Made by a program: the position numbers and the translations under genes. The notes under the pieces were generated by a model, which saw only the letters and a list, made by a program, of their open reading frames with translations, searched no databases and was not told the origin of the DNA. Shown here in pieces: positions 1 through 8,449 of a stretch of 41,872 nucleotides of DNA. How positions within the stretch are numbered: the stretch's first letter is position 1; every line of letters starts with the position of its first letter. Origin of the DNA: Vallitalea maricola (lineage in GTDB: Bacteria > Bacillota > Clostridia > Lachnospirales > Vallitaleaceae); assembly GCF_036985595.1 (NCBI RefSeq), contig NZ_BTPU01000053.1, forward strand, positions 1 through 41,872, given 5' to 3'.

Positions 1-358
1 AACTATTTGTATTAGGTACATCTACTAGATATGGTACTTCTAAAAAATCGAATAGCTCTAAATCACCTGTTTTAGATTTGAAGTGACAGAAGTATTTTAC
101 TATATCCTTATTTTCAGAACTGTGAAATGAATGAATACTATTGGAAGGTATTAGTATGAACTGTCCCGGATGTACTTGAAATTCTACATTATCGACCTTT
201 CCGTATCCTTCCCCTTCAATGATAAAATATATTTTATTAAAATTATCAATTTCATTAATTAACCTCCAATCACTTGTGCAATGATAATATTCTGCATGTA
301 TTACTTCAACAATCAACTTGGATAGAATTTCTCTTGCCAGTGCAATATTTGTAACCAT
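1..358 (-). CDS. AraC-type regulator, N-terminal part (cut by window edge)
   Basis: An open frame runs from an ATG at 358 off the left edge, giving 119 residues without a stop; a GGGGGG run 5-10 bases upstream serves as ribosome binding site. The residues read as a cupin-like sugar-sensing domain of AraC regulators: a strand-rich stretch with the typical HPGQFILIPSNSIHSF pattern near residues 73-88. The C-terminal HTH pair would lie outside the window, so DNA binding is inferred. It is the last gene of a minus-strand series that includes GH88, so it may control that polysaccharide locus. It is a different protein from the AraC regulator at 5379-6224. Confidence 0.75.
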   Translation of the reverse strand, partial: MVTNIALAREILSKLIVEVIHAEYYHCTSDWRLINEIDNFNKIYFIIEGEGYGKVDNVEFQVHPGQFILIPSNSIHSFHSSENKDIVKYFCHFKSKTGDLELFDFLEVPYLVDVPNTNS

Positions 359-399
359 TATTATCCCCCCGACTCCTTATTTTACTTAACAATTAAATT

Positions 400-471
400 A
401 GGACTGTCTCAGTATATTTTAGGTCAATATCCTATAAAGATAACCATAAATATATTTTGTCAGACAGTCCT
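400..471. repeat. 72-bp inverted-repeat element, MITE-like
   Basis: The element begins AGGACTGTCT (400-409) and ends AGACAGTCCT (462-471), an exact 10-bp terminal inverted repeat. Homology of the two ends continues inwards imperfectly (CAGTATATTT against the complement of AAATATATTTTGTC). TTA flanks both sides of the GGACTG...CAGTCC core, which could be a short target duplication. GGACTGTCT-type ends resemble those of some insertion sequences, so a non-autonomous element is plausible. It sits between GH88 and the partial araC and could also fold as a transcript-end hairpin. Only one copy lies in this window. Confidence 0.5.
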
Positions 472-501
472 TATATAATCATACTCTACGCTTTGTCTTG
501 T

Positions 502-1686
502 TTACCAGAATGACTCTATATCATTTAGTCTTTTATTTATTGCTTCCATGAAATAGTAGTCTCCGCAGATCCAGTATAATTCTCTACCATTGGATTGTTT
601 CAATATACCGCTACAATTTATATCTTCATTGATATACTCTTCTGTGGCCAGCTTTTCGATTATCTTATCTGCCCAATCTAATAACTCTTTGTCATCGTCA
701 TACTTTGCTATTTCAATAAAAGCACATGCTGCAACTGCTGCTGCTGAAGTATCCTTTGCCTCTACTTGGCCCTCTGGTAATCTGAAATCCCAAACAGGTA
801 CAATAGTTTCTTTTATATTCTCTATATATTTCTCTGCAAGCTTTTTGGAAGCCTCAAGATATTTCTCATTATGTGTATAACCATAAGCTATGGCAAAACC
901 ATATATTGCCCATGTTGCACCTCTTGCCCAATAGGATTCATCAGAATAACCGCAATAATTAGTTCCGCCAATAGGTTCTCCTGTTTTCTCATCGAATCTA
1001 TAGGCATGATAAACTGAATAGTCATCCCTAATAAAATATTTTAGTGTCATATCAGCATGAGCATTAGCAATATTAGCGAAATACATATTACCTGTAACCT
1101 CTGTTGCCCAATATAATAATGGTATGTTCATCATACTGTCGATTATAGCTAACCCTTTACTTTCTGTGAAGAAATGGTTTTTTGAAAGTTCTTCTGATAC
1201 ATATTCAGGTATCTTATCATCAAGTCTTCCCCATGCCCTAATATAATTACCTTTTACCATGAATCTCTTAGCTAGTTCTTCAGCTGCTTTTATCCCTACT
1301 CTTTTTTGGTTAACGTCCCCTGTCATTTTGTATAATGCTACAGAATATGGTGAATATAAAAAACCAAGGTCATGCATAGTATTCATAGGTGTGTCAAATA
1401 TTTTATGATAGTATTCATCATAGAAACCATTTAACCATTTAAGGTATTCTGTATCTTTTGTATCCATATAGGCTAAACAAGCCATACCAGTATAAAATGA
1501 AGGTGTCCACACAAATATATGTGATAAATCTAAAAATTCATTATGTACATTTTTTGCGGAAATCTTGAAATAATTACCGTCTTCGCAAGCTGAATATTCT
1601 CTCAGGTTATCTTTTATTATATTCATGTTATTCAACGTCTTATTGTTACAAAGCTTTTTCAGTTGTTCCAATCTATCTTTTGTCAT
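502..1686 (-). CDS. GH88 unsaturated glucuronyl hydrolase
   Basis: The 394-residue protein matches glycoside hydrolase family 88, cytoplasmic enzymes that remove the 4,5-unsaturated uronic acid left on oligosaccharides by polysaccharide lyases. Visible hallmarks are the catalytic-type aspartates in MHDLGF (D106) and IIDSMMNIPLLYWA (D183), spaced as D88/D149 of the Bacillus enzyme, and the GYSDESYWARGATWAIYG barrel motif around residues 245-262. There is no signal peptide, as expected. The upstream gene ends 21 bases before the start, so the two are probably co-transcribed. The exact substrate (glycosaminoglycan, ulvan, xanthan-type or other) cannot be read from sequence. Confidence 0.9.
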   Translation of the reverse strand: MTKDRLEQLKKLCNNKTLNNMNIIKDNLREYSACEDGNYFKISAKNVHNEFLDLSHIFVWTPSFYTGMACLAYMDTKDTEYLKWLNGFYDEYYHKIFDTPMNTMHDLGFLYSPYSVALYKMTGDVNQKRVGIKAAEELAKRFMVKGNYIRAWGRLDDKIPEYVSEELSKNHFFTESKGLAIIDSMMNIPLLYWATEVTGNMYFANIANAHADMTLKYFIRDDYSVYHAYRFDEKTGEPIGGTNYCGYSDESYWARGATWAIYGFAIAYGYTHNEKYLEASKKLAEKYIENIKETIVPVWDFRLPEGQVEAKDTSAAAVAACAFIEIAKYDDDKELLDWADKIIEKLATEEYINEDINCSGILKQSNGRELYWICGDYYFMEAINKRLNDIESFW

Positions 1687-1707
1687 TGCAATATTACCCC
1701 TTCCTTT

Positions 1708-3144
1708 TTACTCTTTTATCGGTTTTTTTATAATAGAATCTATATCTAATTGTCTCTCTTCTTTATTTATTACTAATATATCGTTACTAGTTCTTACAAA
1801 AACAGGTGCTCCTTGGAATTTGTATTTTTCATCAATACTTCTATTTCCAGGAATCCAACCCATATCGACTCCAAATTTATTATTATCTTTTCTTCCATAA
1901 ATCTTATATATTTCGTTAGAATAATAATCCTTGATAGCCCAATGAGTATTGTCTTCAACCCAAATACAATTATCTCCTAATAATACTGCTGTTTTATCAT
2001 ATTCCTTGTTGAATTCATTCCAGAATTCCTCATTAATTAAATCTGCACTTTCTATTAGATACAAGAAATCATGAGCATGCCAAGCTGTACAAGGAGCCAC
2101 ATCCTGCTCTGCTTTCCAACCTGTTGCGGATACAAAGTATCCTCGTTTTGTTTGATAGAATGCATATGTTTCGTTACTTTCTTCAACAAATTTTCTTATT
2201 TCTTGGCTTTCATGATATTGTAAACATTTTGACATACCCAATATGGTCATACCCATTCCAGCGATTAACATTGGCTCATCTAGTCTTTCCCATTTACCAT
2301 TAACTTTGTAGTACATTTTATGTAATCTTCTTTTCCCATTTTCATCTACCCAAGAAGATCTAACTATCTGCTTACATATCGCAACAGCTTGGTCCAAAAA
2401 TCTTTTTTCATTATATTGTTCATAAGCTTCAATAAGTGGACATATCATTAATCCATAATATTCTGTTGGCTCAACAACATCATTTTGCTCAAAACATATA
2501 TTTCTGTATGTAGCCACGCTTTCCTCATCTGGGAAACCTGTTCTATGGAAATTTTTTATCATGAAATCTATATCTTCTGGTAATTCATCTTTGAAACGGT
2601 AATCATCAAATGCCTTCTGGAAAATTAATTTACTCCATATTCTTGCATAATCCTGATTGCAACAGCTATCATTTGATGGTCTTCCTTTTCCCCATCCATA
2701 TGTACCTATTAAATTCTTTAAAATAGCTTTTTTGATTAATTCCAGTTTATCACTGCTTAAATATTCTTTACCATAATATGCTGTTAGTCCTAATGATATA
2801 TTTGCAACTGCATTATGTATCAGACCACTTTGTAATGTTTCTCCTACTTGAAATCCCACGTGCTTGTATTGACTGTTTTCCTGAAAAGAAGTAGCTTGAA
2901 ATTCGATAAGAACATCCAACAGTTCTTTTGCTTCATTGTTCATTTTTTTTGATAGTGCACAAGCTACTCCTGCTAAAAATGGGGCTGCAAAAGTACTATG
3001 CCCACAAGTAAAATCTTGTAATCTGTATGGATTGCTTCCCCATACAGAATGATTATGAAAACCGTATATGGCTCCATTATCTTGTACCCAAGATTTTATC
3101 CAATTACCCAGTGAACCTGCATTTATTTTAATATTTTCTACCAT
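1708..3144 (-). CDS. Probable alpha/alpha-barrel glycoside-active enzyme, family not identified
   Basis: 478 residues from the ATG at 3144, which has AGAGGTG six bases upstream; an in-frame GTG three codons earlier overlaps that site and is less likely. The protein is rich in Trp, Tyr and His and built of helix-pair segments (for example GHSTFAAPFLAGVACAL near 50 and APCTAWHAHDFLYLI near 355), typical of six-hairpin glycosidases and related lyases. I cannot assign a family. It has no signal peptide or membrane segment. The position directly in front of the GH88 gene suggests that both act on the same imported oligosaccharide. An uncharacterised hydrolase or lyase is an inference from fold-like pattern and context. 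Confidence 0.7.
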   Translation of the reverse strand: MVENIKINAGSLGNWIKSWVQDNGAIYGFHNHSVWGSNPYRLQDFTCGHSTFAAPFLAGVACALSKKMNNEAKELLDVLIEFQATSFQENSQYKHVGFQVGETLQSGLIHNAVANISLGLTAYYGKEYLSSDKLELIKKAILKNLIGTYGWGKGRPSNDSCCNQDYARIWSKLIFQKAFDDYRFKDELPEDIDFMIKNFHRTGFPDEESVATYRNICFEQNDVVEPTEYYGLMICPLIEAYEQYNEKRFLDQAVAICKQIVRSSWVDENGKRRLHKMYYKVNGKWERLDEPMLIAGMGMTILGMSKCLQYHESQEIRKFVEESNETYAFYQTKRGYFVSATGWKAEQDVAPCTAWHAHDFLYLIESADLINEEFWNEFNKEYDKTAVLLGDNCIWVEDNTHWAIKDYYSNEIYKIYGRKDNNKFGVDMGWIPGNRSIDEKYKFQGAPVFVRTSNDILVINKEERQLDIDSIIKKPIKE

Positions 3145-3234
3145 CTCATTCACCTCTGATTAGTTGATAATCTATTAGATTATTTTAATATTTACTAAGT
3201 TAACTAAATTATAGAATCAGGGTAAACAAAATAA

Positions 3235-3261
3235 AACCCTAAATAATTGACATTTAGGGTT
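3235..3261 (-). terminator. Rho-independent terminator downstream of msrA
   Basis: Minus-strand reading gives AACCCTAAAT, a 7-base loop and ATTTAGGGTT, a perfect 10-bp stem, followed directly by TTATTTTG. It lies about 100 bases past the msrA stop and before the GH gene start, so it separates msrA from the glycoside-hydrolase pair. The plus strand has no T-run after the stem. Confidence 0.75.
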
Positions 3262-3363
3262 CATTATAAACTTAAAAAATATTATCCTATTTATTTTAAT
3301 TTTATTCTTTATGTTACAATAGACATTGATGAATTAAGAGTAACACACTTTTGCTATTCTGGA

Positions 3364-3849
3364 TTAATCCTTATATTTATTAAGTGGAATATGACAATAT
3401 CCATTAGGATTTTTATCAAGGTATTTTTGATGATATTCTTCTGCATTGAAGAAGTTTTTTAATGGTTCTATTACGGTCACTATAGGTGAATCATATTTTT
3501 CCTGTTCTCTGTTTCTGGAATCTTCTATTATCTTTTTATCATCTTCATTGGTATAAAAAATTCCAGTACCATATTGTGAACCTATATCTGGTCCTTGCCT
3601 ATCTTTAACAGTTGGTTCTACAATTTCCCAATAAGCTTCCAACAACTTATCAAGACCTATTATCATATCATCATATTCAACATATACAGCTTCATAATGT
3701 CCTGTTGTAGAGGTACATACTTGTTCATAAGTGGGACTTACTACATTACCGTTAGCATAACCTACTTTTGTAAATGTTACACCATCCAATAGATTAAAAT
3801 AGGCTTCAATTCCCCAAAAACAACCTCCTGCAAATACAATTGTATTCAT
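3364..3849 (-). CDS. msrA: Peptide methionine-S-sulfoxide reductase MsrA
   Basis: 161 residues, usual for a stand-alone MsrA that reduces methionine-S-sulfoxide in proteins with thioredoxin as electron donor. The catalytic GGCFWG motif begins at residue 8 (nucleophile Cys10), and further family signatures are VGYANG, SPTYEQVCTSTTGHYEAV and EYHQKYLDKNPNGYC near the C-terminus. The second Met of the open frame is chosen because AAAGGA lies 7-8 bases upstream; the longer form starts inside the ribosome binding site. No MsrB domain is fused. It appears monocistronic, with a terminator about 100 bases after the stop. Confidence 0.95.
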   Translation of the reverse strand: MNTIVFAGGCFWGIEAYFNLLDGVTFTKVGYANGNVVSPTYEQVCTSTTGHYEAVYVEYDDMIIGLDKLLEAYWEIVEPTVKDRQGPDIGSQYGTGIFYTNEDDKKIIEDSRNREQEKYDSPIVTVIEPLKNFFNAEEYHQKYLDKNPNGYCHIPLNKYKD

Positions 3850-4078
3850 AATAATTTCCTTTCTTAACAATAAAATATAATGTTCAAGTTATTATCAAAA
3901 TGATTGAGTTTTATAATCAACTTAAATTTACATTTATAGATATTATTATTGTATATGGTAATTATTATTCCGTCAATAAATGATATTCCAGTTTCCTATC
4001 CTATATATTTGCACAAGCCAATATTATTCATCTATCTACTGCTATTTGGAAAGTGAATTAGGGTTTATTACTATAATT

Positions 4079-5197
4079 TTATAAACCGAACATTTTTTCT
4101 TTTAGTTCTAGATAGTATAAGTAATCTTCTTCTTTAACGTTGGGTGGACATCTGTGGTCGCAAAATGGTATGTAACCACCTTTTTCAACATATGGGACTA
4201 GAGTTTCCATATATGCTTTGATCGCTTCTTTTCCTGCACCTAATTGCATTTTATCGAATCCGCCCATTATTCGTAGTTGTCCTTCGTATTGGTCTAGTAA
4301 TTCTCCAGGGTGTGAACAGCCGTTGACTTCAAAGGGGAATAAACAATTAATTCCTCCTTCTAATAAATATGGGAGGATAGGTCTAACGTCTCCGTCACAG
4401 TCAGTGTACCAGAGGTCTATTCCATATTTCATTAATTTCTTCTTTATTCTTTTGTATCTTGGCATTACTATATCTCGGAAGAATGGTACTGATACTATTG
4501 GTCCGTTTTTGAAGCATATGTCTTCCCAGCCAGATGCGAAGTCAAAATCAAAGTGTGGTAAAACTTGGTCTAGGAAATCTTCTACTAATAGGCAACATGT
4601 CTCTACCATATCTTCAACCATGTCTGGATAATCGTAGCAAGCGTAAGCTAATCCTTCAAAAGTTAGCATATCTCGAATTTTCCCAATCATGGAGCCGCAA
4701 CCGACTCCTAGTGGATAATCTCTATCAATGGGGTGTTGTTTTTTTAATGATTCTATATCAATGATTCTTTTGGGGTCATCCCTTCGAAATCTTTCTTCTT
4801 TACATTTTTTCCAGTCTTCGGGTGTGACAATAGTAGCTTTTATGAAATGAGGTATAGTATCGTGAGCATCTTTTGGTATTTCTGCCAGTAATCCATCTTC
4901 ATTAATTAAGATATTGGTTGCTTCTCTTTGTTCAATAATTTTACGTTCAAAGGCAGGACTCATCCACGTGTTTCCATTGATACAAGCAAATTTGTCGAAA
5001 TTGAAAAAGATATCTGCTTGTTCGTTACTGGTGATATTATTGTCTTTGAATAATTTCCATTGTTCAAAGTTTTCATCCCAATAACCGAATTCCATATTGA
5101 AACATCTGTCCACAGGTTTGTAGTGCATTTGATTATTGAATCTTTCCCTATCAGTCATTGTTCCTTTCCATTTATCCTTTATAGGTTTTAATTGCAT
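4079..5197 (-). CDS. Uroporphyrinogen decarboxylase-like (URO-D fold) protein, probable methyltransferase-type
   Basis: 372 residues starting at the ATG at 5197, with GGAGGG seven bases upstream; a longer frame of 25 more residues lacks a ribosome binding site. The pattern is that of the URO-D superfamily (PF01208): GVGCGSMIGKIRDMLTFEG in the middle, WYTDCDGDVRPILPYLLEGGINCLFPFEV, then MGGFDKMQL and a C-terminal PFCDHRCPPNV. The D-H-x-C stretch could hold zinc, as in corrinoid methyltransferases of this fold, but that is inference. True heme-pathway HemE is unlikely from the divergence and context. It is divergent from the araC gene at 5379 and lies among sugar-catabolism genes; such URO-D paralogues are often seen in carbohydrate loci with unknown function. 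Confidence 0.85.
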   Translation of the reverse strand: MQLKPIKDKWKGTMTDRERFNNQMHYKPVDRCFNMEFGYWDENFEQWKLFKDNNITSNEQADIFFNFDKFACINGNTWMSPAFERKIIEQREATNILINEDGLLAEIPKDAHDTIPHFIKATIVTPEDWKKCKEERFRRDDPKRIIDIESLKKQHPIDRDYPLGVGCGSMIGKIRDMLTFEGLAYACYDYPDMVEDMVETCCLLVEDFLDQVLPHFDFDFASGWEDICFKNGPIVSVPFFRDIVMPRYKRIKKKLMKYGIDLWYTDCDGDVRPILPYLLEGGINCLFPFEVNGCSHPGELLDQYEGQLRIMGGFDKMQLGAGKEAIKAYMETLVPYVEKGGYIPFCDHRCPPNVKEEDYLYYLELKEKMFGL

Positions 5198-5378
5198 AAT
5201 ATTCCCTCCTACAATAACTAGTTTACAATCATCTATAATATGCATTATAATATATATTAGGTGGGATTTCATGATATTAAATGATATAAAAATATAATAA
5301 TATTGAACCTGTAATGAATATTAATTAATAATGATATGTTGATAAGATATTGAATTAGTTAGAAGGTGAATCATAAAA

Positions 5379-6224
5379 ATGGAAAGTTTGTATGGTCTAA
5401 AAAATAATTCTTGGTCAAAGCATCATTATATTAGTCGGAGAGCTTCTTCTATATTTTATGAACTACAATCTGGTGGAAAGTTCAATTGTTCTCCTGATTA
5501 TAGAACAGACCGTAATAATCATAATACAATGTTATTATTGTTAACAATAAAAGGGGTTGGATATCTGGATTATAGGAACAAGCATTATAAGTTGACTGAG
5601 AATACAGGATTTATAATAGATTGTTCAGAACATCAGATATATTATTCGGATAAACATGATCTCTGGAATATGGTTTGGATTCATTTTAATGGGTGTCAAA
5701 GTAAAGCTTATGTACAAGAAATATTGCATAGGATGGGACCTGTTTTTGAAGATAGAGATCATAGTATAAGGAATATGATTTTTGCTGTACTTAGTCTCCT
5801 TGAGAGTCAAGATAGAAATATGGATATGCTGTTTTCTAAGCATATAGTTAATATAATGAGTAGTATTATAATGACAGGTATACGAGAAGGATATGATACT
5901 GTCAAAGAGGATATTATTGATGAAGTGATATCTTATATTAAGATGAACCTTAGTAAGAATATTCAGTTAGAGGATTTATGTAGGTTTGTTGGAGTAAGTA
6001 AATCTTATTTGATAAGAAAATTCAAGAATGTGACAGGCTATAGTCCTTACGAATATATATTACTTCAGAAATTATCTGAAGCAAAAGTTTTATTGATTCA
6101 TTCAGATAAGAGAATTCACGAGATAAGTTTATCAGTAGGCTTTGAGAGTGTCAGCCATTTTATAAAGTATTTCAAAAAAATAGAGGGGATAACCCCTCTG
6201 AAATATAGACAAATATGGTCTTGA
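5379..6224 (+). CDS. AraC-family transcriptional regulator
   Basis: 281 residues with an N-terminal cupin-like effector domain (about 30-150) and a C-terminal AraC DNA-binding domain with two helix-turn-helix motifs (about 185-281): NIQLEDLCRFVGVSKSYLIR and IHEISLSVGFESVSHFIKYF, then the family-typical GITPLKYRQ. AAGGTG sits about 10 bases before the ATG. It is divergent from the URO-D-like gene and convergent with fucI, and its TGA is immediately followed by the fucI stop codon. It probably activates the neighbouring sugar genes; the ligand is not known. Its last codons also contain the fucI terminator. Confidence 0.92.
   Translation: MESLYGLKNNSWSKHHYISRRASSIFYELQSGGKFNCSPDYRTDRNNHNTMLLLLTIKGVGYLDYRNKHYKLTENTGFIIDCSEHQIYYSDKHDLWNMVWIHFNGCQSKAYVQEILHRMGPVFEDRDHSIRNMIFAVLSLLESQDRNMDMLFSKHIVNIMSSIIMTGIREGYDTVKEDIIDEVISYIKMNLSKNIQLEDLCRFVGVSKSYLIRKFKNVTGYSPYEYILLQKLSEAKVLLIHSDKRIHEISLSVGFESVSHFIKYFKKIEGITPLKYRQIWS
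6174..6199 (-). terminator. fucI intrinsic terminator embedded in the araC coding region
   Basis: Read on the minus strand, 25 bases past the fucI stop, the sequence is AGAGGGG-TTAT-CCCCTCT followed by A and seven T: a 7-bp GC-rich perfect stem with a 4-base loop and a U-tract. On the plus strand the same bases encode K-K-I-E-G-I-T-P-L of the AraC protein, a conserved part of that family. The plus-strand side of the hairpin has no T-run, so it is directional. Confidence 0.85.
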
Positions 6225-8015
6225 TTATTTACCGTAAACTGGTCCAAAATTATTACATGCTCTGTAGTCTGCACCTTGTAAATCGTCAAGTCCGAATGCA
6301 CCCCAAGTTTTAGGTCTGAAGATTCTTTCTTCTGGTACATTGTGCATAGCTACAGGTATTCTTAACATAGATGCTAGTGTGATCAGGTCACCACCAATAT
6401 GTCCGTAACTTATGGCACCGTGATTAGCTCCCCAGTTGTTCATTACAGAATATACATCTTTGAAAGCACCTTTGCCTGTTAAGTTTGGTGCAAACCAAGT
6501 TGTTGGCCAAGTTGGGTCAGTTCTCATGTTAAGTACATCATGAATGTCTTTATCAAGGTCAATAGTATAACCTTCTGCTATTTGTAGAACAGGTCCAAGA
6601 CCTTTTATCATATTAACTCTTGCCATTGTTACAGGCATTTCACCATCTGTTTTAAATGTTGAAGAATATCCGCCGCCTCTAAAGTATCCTAAGCTTGCTG
6701 GTCCCCAAGTAGTGACATCTAAACATTTTTTAGTTTCATCTTCAGTAATTTCCCAGAATGGTTTCATTGCTGGTTTTCCATCTCTTGATTGTTGTCCTGT
6801 TGCATCAAGAGTAGTAGAACCTGAATTGATTAAGTGGATAATTCCGTTAGCACCTTTGCCTGATAATTCTTTTCCAGTAACACGTTTTACTGAATCAGGA
6901 CTCCAATAAGTTCTTACATCTGAGAATATCTGAGCTGTTCCAGTAAGTAAATGTCCAAATAACATTGGTACTGCATTCAAGCAGTCATTTTCTGTAGCGA
7001 ATACAAATGCTTCTCTAATACCATTCCAATCAAAGGATGAATTAAGGATTGTTTCCATGAAGTCACCATTAGGCATGAAATCTGTCCATTGTCTTTGACC
7101 TTGGAATCCACCAGCTATTGCATTATGTCCACATGATTCTTCAATATAACCTAACTCTGCTAGACGAGGGTTACCAACCATTAAATCTTTTGCTATAAGA
7201 GTCATCTTAACAACAGTTTCCCATTCTTGGTCTTTCTGCTCTCTAGTATGTATCAATTCCTTATCGTTACGGTCTTCACCTTCAACACAATTTTCTTTTA
7301 CCCATTTGATAGCTTTTTCGTATTCAACTGGATCATATATCTTATTATCTATACGTCTAATGAATTCAGACATATCAACATATTCATTTCTCATACCAAG
7401 ATAATCTTTGAAAAATGCTGGATTAACTACAGAACCTGCAATTCCCATTGAAACACTTCCAAGAGATAAATATGATTTACCTTTCATATTAGCAACAGCT
7501 AATCCTGCTTTTGTAAATTGTAATAATTTTTCTTTTACATCTTCTGGTATTGTTGTATCTTCTGCATCTTGAACGTCTTTTCCATATATTCCGAATGCTG
7601 GAATACCTATTTGGTCATAACCCGCTAATGCTGCTGCAAGATATACTGCTCCTGGACGTTCAGTTCCGTTAAATCCCCAAACAGCTTTTGGTGTTGATGG
7701 ATCCATATCAAGTGTCTCAGTTCCATAACACCAGCAACGAGTTACAGTGATAGATACTCCAACTCCTTCTGCTGCGAATTTATCAGCACATTTTGCTGAC
7801 TCAGCTACCCCACCTATAGTTGTATCAGCTATAACACACTCTACTGGTAAACCGTTAGGATGGCGAAGATTCATTTCTAAAAACTCTTTGACGCTTTTTG
7901 CCATATCCATTGTTTGATCTTCAAGGGATTCTCTAACCCCATTACGTCTACCATCAATTGTTGGTCTAATTCCTATCTTTGGCATTCTGCCTTGTAACCT
8001 ATTTGTACCTGTCAT
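6225..8015 (-). CDS. fucI: L-fucose isomerase
   Basis: 596 residues, the usual length. The enzyme interconverts L-fucose and L-fuculose with Mn2+ in the first step of fucose catabolism and may also take D-arabinose. The sequence carries the family pattern throughout: RMPKIGIRPTIDGRRNGVR at 10-28, SITVTRCWCYG near 88-98 and TENDCLN...AQIFSDVRTYWSP with E342 and D366, spaced exactly like the metal/catalytic pair E337/D361 of E. coli FucI. GGAGGAAT precedes the ATG. No kinase or aldolase for the pathway is in the window. Expression is probably controlled through operator-like sites at 8098 and 8233 and the regulator at 5379. Confidence 0.97.
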   Translation of the reverse strand: MTGTNRLQGRMPKIGIRPTIDGRRNGVRESLEDQTMDMAKSVKEFLEMNLRHPNGLPVECVIADTTIGGVAESAKCADKFAAEGVGVSITVTRCWCYGTETLDMDPSTPKAVWGFNGTERPGAVYLAAALAGYDQIGIPAFGIYGKDVQDAEDTTIPEDVKEKLLQFTKAGLAVANMKGKSYLSLGSVSMGIAGSVVNPAFFKDYLGMRNEYVDMSEFIRRIDNKIYDPVEYEKAIKWVKENCVEGEDRNDKELIHTREQKDQEWETVVKMTLIAKDLMVGNPRLAELGYIEESCGHNAIAGGFQGQRQWTDFMPNGDFMETILNSSFDWNGIREAFVFATENDCLNAVPMLFGHLLTGTAQIFSDVRTYWSPDSVKRVTGKELSGKGANGIIHLINSGSTTLDATGQQSRDGKPAMKPFWEITEDETKKCLDVTTWGPASLGYFRGGGYSSTFKTDGEMPVTMARVNMIKGLGPVLQIAEGYTIDLDKDIHDVLNMRTDPTWPTTWFAPNLTGKGAFKDVYSVMNNWGANHGAISYGHIGGDLITLASMLRIPVAMHNVPEERIFRPKTWGAFGLDDLQGADYRACNNFGPVYGK

Positions 8016-8047
8016 AAAATATTCCTCCTTAAAATTTATTAACCTTA

Positions 8048-8066
8048 ACCCCTTTAATAAAGGGGT
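8048..8066 (-). promoter_or_regulatory. Hairpin in the fucI 5' leader
   Basis: ACCCCTTT (8048-8055) and AAAGGGGT (8059-8066) form an exact 8-bp stem with a 3-base loop, 33 bases upstream of the fucI ATG and just before its ribosome binding site. On the transcript it is followed by TAAGG rather than a U-tract, so it is more likely a leader-stabilising or translation-affecting structure than a terminator. Confidence 0.5.
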
Positions 8067-8097
8067 AGTACGAGATTGAAATTAATATGAAACAACT

Positions 8098-8115
8098 ATA
8101 GTAATCGTTTACTAT
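8098..8115. promoter_or_regulatory. LacI-type operator-like palindrome, site 1
   Basis: ATAGTAATCGTTTACTAT is a near-perfect palindrome around a central CG, the shape of LacI/GalR operators and CcpA cre sites. It lies 83 bases upstream of the fucI ATG. No LacI-family gene is in the window, so the binding protein would be encoded elsewhere. Confidence 0.55.
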
Positions 8116-8232
8116 GAATACAAAAAATATAAGAATATACATCTTTTATATATACTTTGTTTCATTATATGACACTTAAATATATGTCATACACTAGTTA
8201 ATATAAAAATAAAAGAAATCAATTACACAATG

Positions 8233-8251
8233 TATAGTAATCGTTTTCTTT
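8233..8251. promoter_or_regulatory. LacI-type operator-like half-palindrome, site 2
   Basis: TATAGTAATCGTTTTCTTT shares the first 13 bases (ATAGTAATCGTTT) with site 1, while its right arm is degenerate. The CG centres of the two sites are about 136 bases apart, a spacing compatible with looping between operators. Confidence 0.45.
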
Positions 8252-8305
8252 TATTATATAATCTTTTTATTATTTTATCAAGTCATTTATCCACAAAATA
8301 CATAA

Positions 8306-8377
8306 AAAATCATATATAATGATTAAAAAGATAAAGGCAATAAATGTAACATAGTGATTATCATTATATATGATTTT
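8306..8377. repeat. 18-bp inverted repeat in the fucI/GNAT intergenic region
   Basis: AAAATCATATATAATGAT (8306-8323) is matched exactly in inverted form at 8360-8377, separated by 36 bases. The 434-base stretch 8016-8449 otherwise contains only the leader hairpin, the two operator-like sites and a short dyad (ATGACA at 8169, TGTCAT at 8185). The long AT-rich stem could end the transcript of the cyuA-GNAT operon or be the remains of a small mobile element. Confidence 0.5.
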
Positions 8378-8449
8378 AATACTTTTATGTTTTCCACTTA
8401 ATAGTCCTTTTGATACATCTAATAGATAATCAAGCAAAATAGACAAATT

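Noticed and set aside
4079..5197. Heme biosynthesis HemE
   Set aside because: The sequence is divergent from HemE, and the setting is carbohydrate catabolism with no other heme gene.
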